A stretch of DNA of 64,000 nt from Verrucomicrobia bacterium SCGC AAA164-E04 (lineage in GTDB: Bacteria; Verrucomicrobiota; Verrucomicrobiia; Limisphaerales; AAA164-E04): the NCBI GenBank assembly GCA_000383715.1, contig KB911990.1, forward strand, positions 90,840 through 154,839, written 5' to 3'. A program made the position numbers and the translations under genes. The stretch's first letter is position 1, and every line of letters starts with the position of its first letter. Below the pieces are notes generated by a model. The model was not told the DNA's origin. It made no database searches and saw nothing but the letters and a program-made list of their open reading frames with translations. Below are positions 60,008 through 64,000 of the stretch, piece after piece.

Positions 60008-61141
60008 ATGACATCTCTTTTCGATCCAGACCACTGGCAAAGCGTGCCTTTCCATTTTTGGACTGTCTGCTGGTTCATACTCGGCAGCATGGTTGGAAGT
60101 TTTCTCAATGTCTGCGTTTACCGAATGCCGCGCGACCTCAGCGTTGTGCATCCCCCCTCTCATTGTCCAAACTGCGAATGCCGTATTCCATGGTATCTGA
60201 ACATGCCTCTGATTACCTGGCTTGTATTGAGAGGTAAATGCGCCCAATGCAAAGCCCCCATCAGCTTTCGATACTTTGCCCTGGAATTAATTACCGGGCT
60301 CACCTTTATGGCTACCTGGCTGACGATCGGTCCGGATTCGACAGGATTAGCCATTGCCTACGCAACAATTCTTTCGGGCTTTCTCGTCGCAACCTTAATT
60401 GATTTCGAACATTTTATCATCCCCGATCAAATCACTTTGGGCGGAATCGGTACGGGCCTGTTATTTTCACTGGCGGTCCCCGGCCTTCACCTTGCGAATG
60501 ATCGAGCCACTTCCATGGAACGTAGTGCAGCAGGTGCAATCGTTGGTTTGTTGCTCGTATATGCAATCGTTCGCTTGGGAAAGCTGATGTTCGGCAAAAT
60601 GCACATTGAATTACCTGAATCCGCCAGACTTATATTTACTGAAACTGATTTAATCTTGCCGGACGAATCAGTGCCTTATGAAGAATTGTTCTACCGGAAA
60701 TCCGATAGTATCCGATTTCATGCAGACCAATTAGAACTTGTTGATCGATGCTACGCTGGAGTTCAGGTCCAACTTTCCCCCAACCAATTGATCGTGGATC
60801 AGGAATCATTCGATCCAGAAGCGGTGAAACATATGGAAGCCATCTGCCATTCGATCACATTGCCCCGGGAAGCAATGGGGCTTGGAGATGTTAAATTCAT
60901 GGGGGCCATTGGCGCATTCCTTGGATGGCAATCTACGGTTTTCTCCCTGATGGTAAGCTCAATGATTGGTGCCGCGATCGGGGTTGGCTTAATCCTGATC
61001 GGACGTCGTGAATGGTCCAGCCGTCTTCCTTATGGTCCATACATCGCGCTTGCAGCCGTGATCTGGATGTTCATGCCTGACACCTGGCAAGGTATCTGGC
61101 TTGGTCATTTAAATTCATTAGTGGAAACCATGCGTCCTTGA
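60008..61141 (+). CDS. pilD: Type IV prepilin peptidase with a soluble insertion
   Basis: 377 residues, about 100 longer than typical PilD. N-terminal features are GSMVGSFLNVCVYRMPR and two cysteine pairs (C53/C56 in CPNC and C78/C81 in CAQC) for zinc. The catalytic aspartates of the GxGD type are D132 (DFEHFIIPD) and D294 in GLGDVKFM. Several membrane helices surround them. Residues about 198-290 form an insertion without membrane helices (ELPESARLIFTETDLILPDESVPYEELFYRK and on, in parts), predicted as a soluble beta-rich domain. The enzyme cleaves and N-methylates type IV pilin or type II pseudopilin precursors. No pilin gene is in the window. Confidence 0.9.
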   Translation: MTSLFDPDHWQSVPFHFWTVCWFILGSMVGSFLNVCVYRMPRDLSVVHPPSHCPNCECRIPWYLNMPLITWLVLRGKCAQCKAPISFRYFALELITGLTFMATWLTIGPDSTGLAIAYATILSGFLVATLIDFEHFIIPDQITLGGIGTGLLFSLAVPGLHLANDRATSMERSAAGAIVGLLLVYAIVRLGKLMFGKMHIELPESARLIFTETDLILPDESVPYEELFYRKSDSIRFHADQLELVDRCYAGVQVQLSPNQLIVDQESFDPEAVKHMEAICHSITLPREAMGLGDVKFMGAIGAFLGWQSTVFSLMVSSMIGAAIGVGLILIGRREWSSRLPYGPYIALAAVIWMFMPDTWQGIWLGHLNSLVETMRP

Positions 61142-61578
61142 GGAGTCCTGTAGGGGTCAGTTTCTTGAGTGACTGAGCAATCCAAAAAAGGGGTATTCCC
61201 AACATCAAACACTGAAACATAGGGCAAACAGACATGTTTGAGTTCGACAAAAGGGATCATCTGGGAGGCTGGTTCCATATCTCGCTCTGTAATGGCCTAA
61301 ATCTCCCCTTTATTTTCTAAGTCCATACAATCGGCTTCAGATTTTGAAAAAGCATTCAAAGGACGTAGAAACCTGCAAATCGGAGCATAAAAGACTCTGT
61401 TAAGATTACTTTAACGTAAATGTAAAATTTTATTAAACCTCTGAATGAAGAAAGCCCCATAGCAATCAAATCGTATTACCCTTCCAATTCATTAGATTTC
61501 GAGTCAGACATTCGATCAGGAAGCGCGGGAAGATTAACTTGCACTGAAGTTAGAACGATTGAAGAATAAGGCCCATCA
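61142..61578. other. Intergenic region without recognised features
   Basis: About 440 bp (545 if the downstream gene starts at 61687), AT-rich in the middle. A 28-residue open frame at 61234 (MFEFDKRDHLGGW...) lacks support. The opening GTAGGGGTCAGTTTC is reminiscent of remnants near REP-associated elements, which is weak evidence. GTTAA-GATTACT-TTAAC (61397-61413) is a small inverted repeat that may be a regulator site for the cytochrome-WD40 gene. Confidence 0.4.
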
Positions 61579-61686
61579 ATGGTCAGCCAAAGATCCCGGA
61601 TCGATCCGTTTGTAACAACTATGCAAATAAACCCAGTGAATCGATCGAATTTAGATGCACTTCATATGATTTGGGATCCAAGGGTC

Positions 61687-63063
61687 ATGCGAATCGTCTT
61701 TTTTCTACAAACCTGCCTCCTGATTGTATTCAAGTATGACTCCGCAGCGGAGGAGCTTGAACCATCCATTTCTCAATCTGCCATGACCATTCTGAGGGAA
61801 GAATGCCTGTCCTGTCACAGCGCTGAAAAATCCAAGGGCGGGCTGAACATGGAAAGCCGTGAGAGCCTTTTACTCGGTTCTGATTCCGGCATCGTTTTAG
61901 TTCCCGAAAAACCCGAGGAGAGTTATCTGTTAGAAACATTACCTGCTGACAGCGATTCCCACATGCCCCCAAAGGCGCAATTGTCAGCATCCCAAACAGA
62001 TACTCTCAGACAATGGATTGCCATGGGAAGCCCTTGGGATATGGAAACCTTGAATAAAATTCCTGAAGTCAAACCTGAAAAATGGAAACTCCAGCCACTC
62101 CCTTCCGAATATGTCCCAGTCCTTGCCATTGCCATCAGTGAACCAAATGAGGCAATTATCAGTTCTCAAGGCAGAGATTTAATCGTCACACGTCTTGAAA
62201 ATAAAAAACCAAGGCAAACCAGGTTACCCACTCAGCACAAGGATGTGATTCGGTCTTTAACCATCACTCCAGATCACAAGCAATGGGTTTCAGGTGGGTT
62301 TGGCTATCTCAATTTTTGGAACATCCAGTCAGGCCAGATAGAGCGATCTATTTCAAAACCTCTGAAGGGAAGAATTACAGCACTGACTTTCACCGCAGAT
62401 GGATCAAAGTTATTGGTAGGGGAAAGCATTCCAGGCGTATTCGGGAAGATCCATATTTTCCGCGAAGACAGTTCTGTTCCCGAAGAAAGCTGGCAAGCTC
62501 ACCATGATGAATTGACTTCATTGCAAGAGTCTAGGAACGGGAGTTTCTGGATGTCTGCTTCCGCAGACCACACCGTCCGTATTTGGGAATCTGACACTTT
62601 GCTGGAGGTCGATTGGCTGGAGGGACACATAGCCCCCATCATGGAATTAGCTCAGGACACCAATGGAACGCTCCTGATTTCAGCCGGAACAGATAACGCA
62701 ATTAAAGTTTGGGATCAGCAATCAAGAGAAAGAATTTACGATTTGGGGCGTCATCAATTTGGTGTGATGGATTTACTCTGGAAAACGGAAAAATCGGAAC
62801 TTTTTGCATTAAACCAAAGAGGCACCATCTATCGTTATCAGGATTTGAAAGTCCACACAGGAGCTCAATCCTCAAATACTGGCCGTGAGAAGGTGATTAA
62901 CCGCACAAAGCAACCCGGTTCCTGCATCGGCTTTTGGGAGCAGCATGATCTGCTGGTGATGGGAACATTTGAAGGCGAACTGCACGCTTATTCCTCAGAA
63001 GGGAAATCAGCCTGGATCACCAAACCTGTCCAGGATGATCTCAAACCGCTGGCATCCCAGTGA
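61687..63063 (+). CDS. PSCyt1-type cytochrome c with WD40/beta-propeller
   Basis: 458 residues from the ATG at 61687, which gives a direct signal peptide (IVFFLQTCLLIVFKYDSAA); the open frame reaches 61579 with unlikely sequence. A planctomycete-type cytochrome domain follows, with LREECLSCHSAEKSKGGLNM (CxxCH), MESRESLLLGSDSG and MPPKAQLSASQTDTLRQWI. WD40-type blades then appear (WVSGGFGYLNFWNIQSG, ADHTVRIWESDTLLEVDWLEGH, AGTDNAIKVWDQQSRE). It is likely periplasmic, with heme added by ResB/CcsA. Partners are unknown. aroQ follows 43 bp later. Confidence 0.85.
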   Translation: MRIVFFLQTCLLIVFKYDSAAEELEPSISQSAMTILREECLSCHSAEKSKGGLNMESRESLLLGSDSGIVLVPEKPEESYLLETLPADSDSHMPPKAQLSASQTDTLRQWIAMGSPWDMETLNKIPEVKPEKWKLQPLPSEYVPVLAIAISEPNEAIISSQGRDLIVTRLENKKPRQTRLPTQHKDVIRSLTITPDHKQWVSGGFGYLNFWNIQSGQIERSISKPLKGRITALTFTADGSKLLVGESIPGVFGKIHIFREDSSVPEESWQAHHDELTSLQESRNGSFWMSASADHTVRIWESDTLLEVDWLEGHIAPIMELAQDTNGTLLISAGTDNAIKVWDQQSRERIYDLGRHQFGVMDLLWKTEKSELFALNQRGTIYRYQDLKVHTGAQSSNTGREKVINRTKQPGSCIGFWEQHDLLVMGTFEGELHAYSSEGKSAWITKPVQDDLKPLASQ

Positions 63064-63106
63064 TTCCGGAGTCGACATATTCTCTCATTTCGATTAGTAG
63101 ATCCAC

Positions 63107-63544
63107 ATGCGCATATTATTTTTAAATGGACCTAACTTGAACATGCTTGGACTGAGAGAGCCTGGTATCTATGGTTCAATAACGCTGGGAGACATTGGTG
63201 ATGCGATCCAAACTCGGGCCAATCAAGCAGGAGTTGAAATTAATTTCCGGCAATCTAACCACGAGGGAGAACTCATTACTTGGATTCAGGAGTCCCGCGA
63301 ACAATTCGACTTTATTGTATTGAATGCCGGGGCTTACACTCATACCAGTATTGCTCTGCGTGATGCCATATCGGCTTCAGAAACCCCAACTCTGGAGATT
63401 CACTTATCCAACATTCACGCAAGAGAAGGATTCAGACACACTTCAATAATAGCACCTGTTTGCGTTGGGCAAATCAGTGGGTTTGGAGAAGACTCATACC
63501 ATTTGGCACTGGATGCATGCATTCGCCAGGGCAAAACTAACTGA
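63107..63544 (+). CDS. aroQ: Type II 3-dehydroquinate dehydratase
   Basis: 145 residues, typical for the dodecameric type II enzyme. It dehydrates 3-dehydroquinate to 3-dehydroshikimate in the shikimate pathway, one step before AroE. Features are NGPNLNMLGLREPGIYG (catalytic Tyr22 in the lid), QSNHEGELI, LNAGAYTHTSIALRDAI with the Asn/His substrate region, and EIHLSNIHAREGFR with the catalytic His. It is followed by a bidirectional terminator at 63577-63614. Confidence 0.95.
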   Translation: MRILFLNGPNLNMLGLREPGIYGSITLGDIGDAIQTRANQAGVEINFRQSNHEGELITWIQESREQFDFIVLNAGAYTHTSIALRDAISASETPTLEIHLSNIHAREGFRHTSIIAPVCVGQISGFGEDSYHLALDACIRQGKTN

Positions 63545-63576
63545 TTAATTGAAGTATCACTTCCTTTCATAATGGC

Positions 63577-63614
63577 AAAAAACCGCCGCACGGATGAATC
63601 CATGCGACGGTTTT
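63577..63614. terminator. Bidirectional intrinsic terminator between aroQ and PPDK
   Basis: A run of A followed by CCGCCGCA (63577-63590) pairs with TGCGACGG and a T run (63603-63614) with one mismatch and a 12-nt loop. It has a U tract on both strands, so it can end transcription of aroQ (plus) and of the PPDK gene (minus), which converge here. Confidence 0.85.
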
Positions 63615-63641
63615 ATCATTTAATGATTGAAGAAAGAATTC

Positions 63642-64000
63642 TTACTTTCGAGATTTCTTTTTGACTACTTTTTTGGCGGTTTTCTTTACTGCTTTGCTGA
63701 CAGTTTTAGCCTTGGCAGTTTTCTTCACTGCTTTGCTGGCAGTTTTAGCCTTGGCAGTTTTCTTCACTGCTTTCTTGGTAGTTTTAGCCTTGGGCGCGGG
63801 TGCATCTTCCAAAGCAGCTTGAGCGGCAGCCAATCGAGCAACAGGAACACGGAATGGAGAACAACTTACATAGTTCAATCCCAGTTTATGACAGAAGCCC
63901 ACACTGGATGGATCACCTCCATGTTCTCCGCAGATTCCCAGTTTGATCTCTGGACGAGTGGAGCGGCCTTTGGCAGTTGCAATTTCCATCAACTGGCCCA
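63642..64000 (-). CDS. ppdK: Pyruvate phosphate dikinase C-terminus with a lysine-rich tail, partial
   Basis: The gene enters from the right edge (frame [17 protein letters not shown]) and ends at 63642. The last part of the PEP-binding domain is clear: [19 protein letters not shown] contains the catalytic cysteine of PPDK, then [18 protein letters not shown], which is where typical PPDKs end. Here 55 more residues follow, with about 22 lysines, mostly as [11 protein letters not shown] units, ending KKKSRK. PPDK interconverts pyruvate, ATP and phosphate with PEP, AMP and PPi. The tail resembles histone H1 or AlgP-type tails and may bind DNA, RNA or membranes. It is encoded by 39-bp tandem repeats. 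Confidence 0.92.
   Translation of the reverse strand, partial: GQLMEIATAKGRSTRPEIKLGICGEHGGDPSSVGFCHKLGLNYVSCSPFRVPVARLAAAQAALEDAPAPKAKTTKKAVKKTAKAKTASKAVKKTAKAKTVSKAVKKTAKKVVKKKSRK
63691..63768. repeat. 39-bp tandem repeat encoding the K/A-rich PPDK tail
   Basis: Two adjacent copies, 63691-63729 and 63730-63768, differ at one base (63700 against 63739) and a partial third follows. They encode a 13-residue unit of [13 protein letters not shown] type. Near identity at the DNA level suggests recent expansion; copy number may vary between strains. Confidence 0.85.

Noticed and set aside
61142..61260. GGGGTCAGTTTC motif as a mobile-element remnant
   Set aside because: Only a short resemblance to REP-associated remnants; no inverted repeats or transposase fragments accompany it.
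1..64000. CRISPR arrays, rRNA, tRNA, prophage or intact insertion sequences
   Set aside because: I looked for regularly spaced repeats, tRNA-like arms and transposase motifs in the gaps and saw none. A tRNA scan program would be more reliable than reading by eye.

Overview
The window most likely comes from a member of the Verrucomicrobiota (PVC superphylum). The evidence is the mix of gene families. There is a formylglycine-type sulfatase, a secreted CotH-like protein, a giant Ig/FN3/beta-propeller exoprotein, PVC-type multi-heme and PA14 cytochromes, a DUF4159-MoxR-DUF58-BatA cluster, a DUF2723/TPR membrane protein and System II cytochrome c maturation (ResB/CcsA). Base composition is moderate and coding density is high. 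I saw no rRNA, tRNA, CRISPR array, integrase or intact insertion sequence. The placement is inference from gene content, not a phylogeny.

Layout. 1-3640 (minus): a partial MFS transporter, a frame-broken DinG-type helicase and a GlmU-like acyltransferase. 3943-8170 (plus): a very large secreted multidomain protein, also frame-broken. 8384-13223: an EamA permease and a sulfatase (minus), then a CotH-like protein (plus) followed by two strong hairpins. 13539-22860 (plus): a TPR protein, a TPR-metallopeptidase (frame-broken), then DUF4159, MoxR ATPase, DUF58 and a BatA-like VWA membrane protein. 22945-31360 (minus): hisC, a DRTGG/BioD-like protein, phosphate acetyltransferase, a GT4 glycosyltransferase, a DUF2723-TPR membrane protein and a histone-deacetylase-family hydrolase. 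31508-37307 (plus): trpE overlapping an RND efflux adaptor and pump. 37334-38344 (minus): an RlmI-like methyltransferase. 38663-42911 (plus): a lipoprotein, resB and ccsA (frame-broken). 42912-47382 (minus): a beta-propeller protein and a five-heme PA14 cytochrome, natural clients of ResB/CcsA. 47383-48449: about 1 kb without an intact gene, holding a decayed gene. 48450-49370 (minus): a TraB/GumN-like protein. 49638-54555 (plus): a HlyD-like adaptor, a MacB-like permease and a TolC-like factor with no ABC ATPase. 54709-57303 (plus): a Ski2-like helicase. 57350-58876 (minus): a YifB/ComM AAA protein. 58946-63544 (plus): aroE, prepilin peptidase, a cytochrome-WD40 protein and aroQ. 63642-64000 (minus): the C-terminus of pyruvate phosphate dikinase carrying a lysine-rich, histone-H1-like tail.

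Main surprises. (1) Each of the three G8/C8 runs I noticed breaks a gene, and in every case removing one base restores an excellent protein. This looks like a systematic homopolymer error or, less likely, slippage. (2) The PPDK ends in a 55-residue K/A-rich tail encoded by 39-bp tandem repeats. (3) The regulatory half of a long-type phosphotransacetylase is a separate gene next to pta. (4) A multi-heme PA14/propeller pair abuts the cytochrome maturation genes. (5) Shikimate and aromatic genes (trpE, aroE, aroQ) are dispersed among secretion and efflux genes. I found no clear-cut new defence or mobile system.
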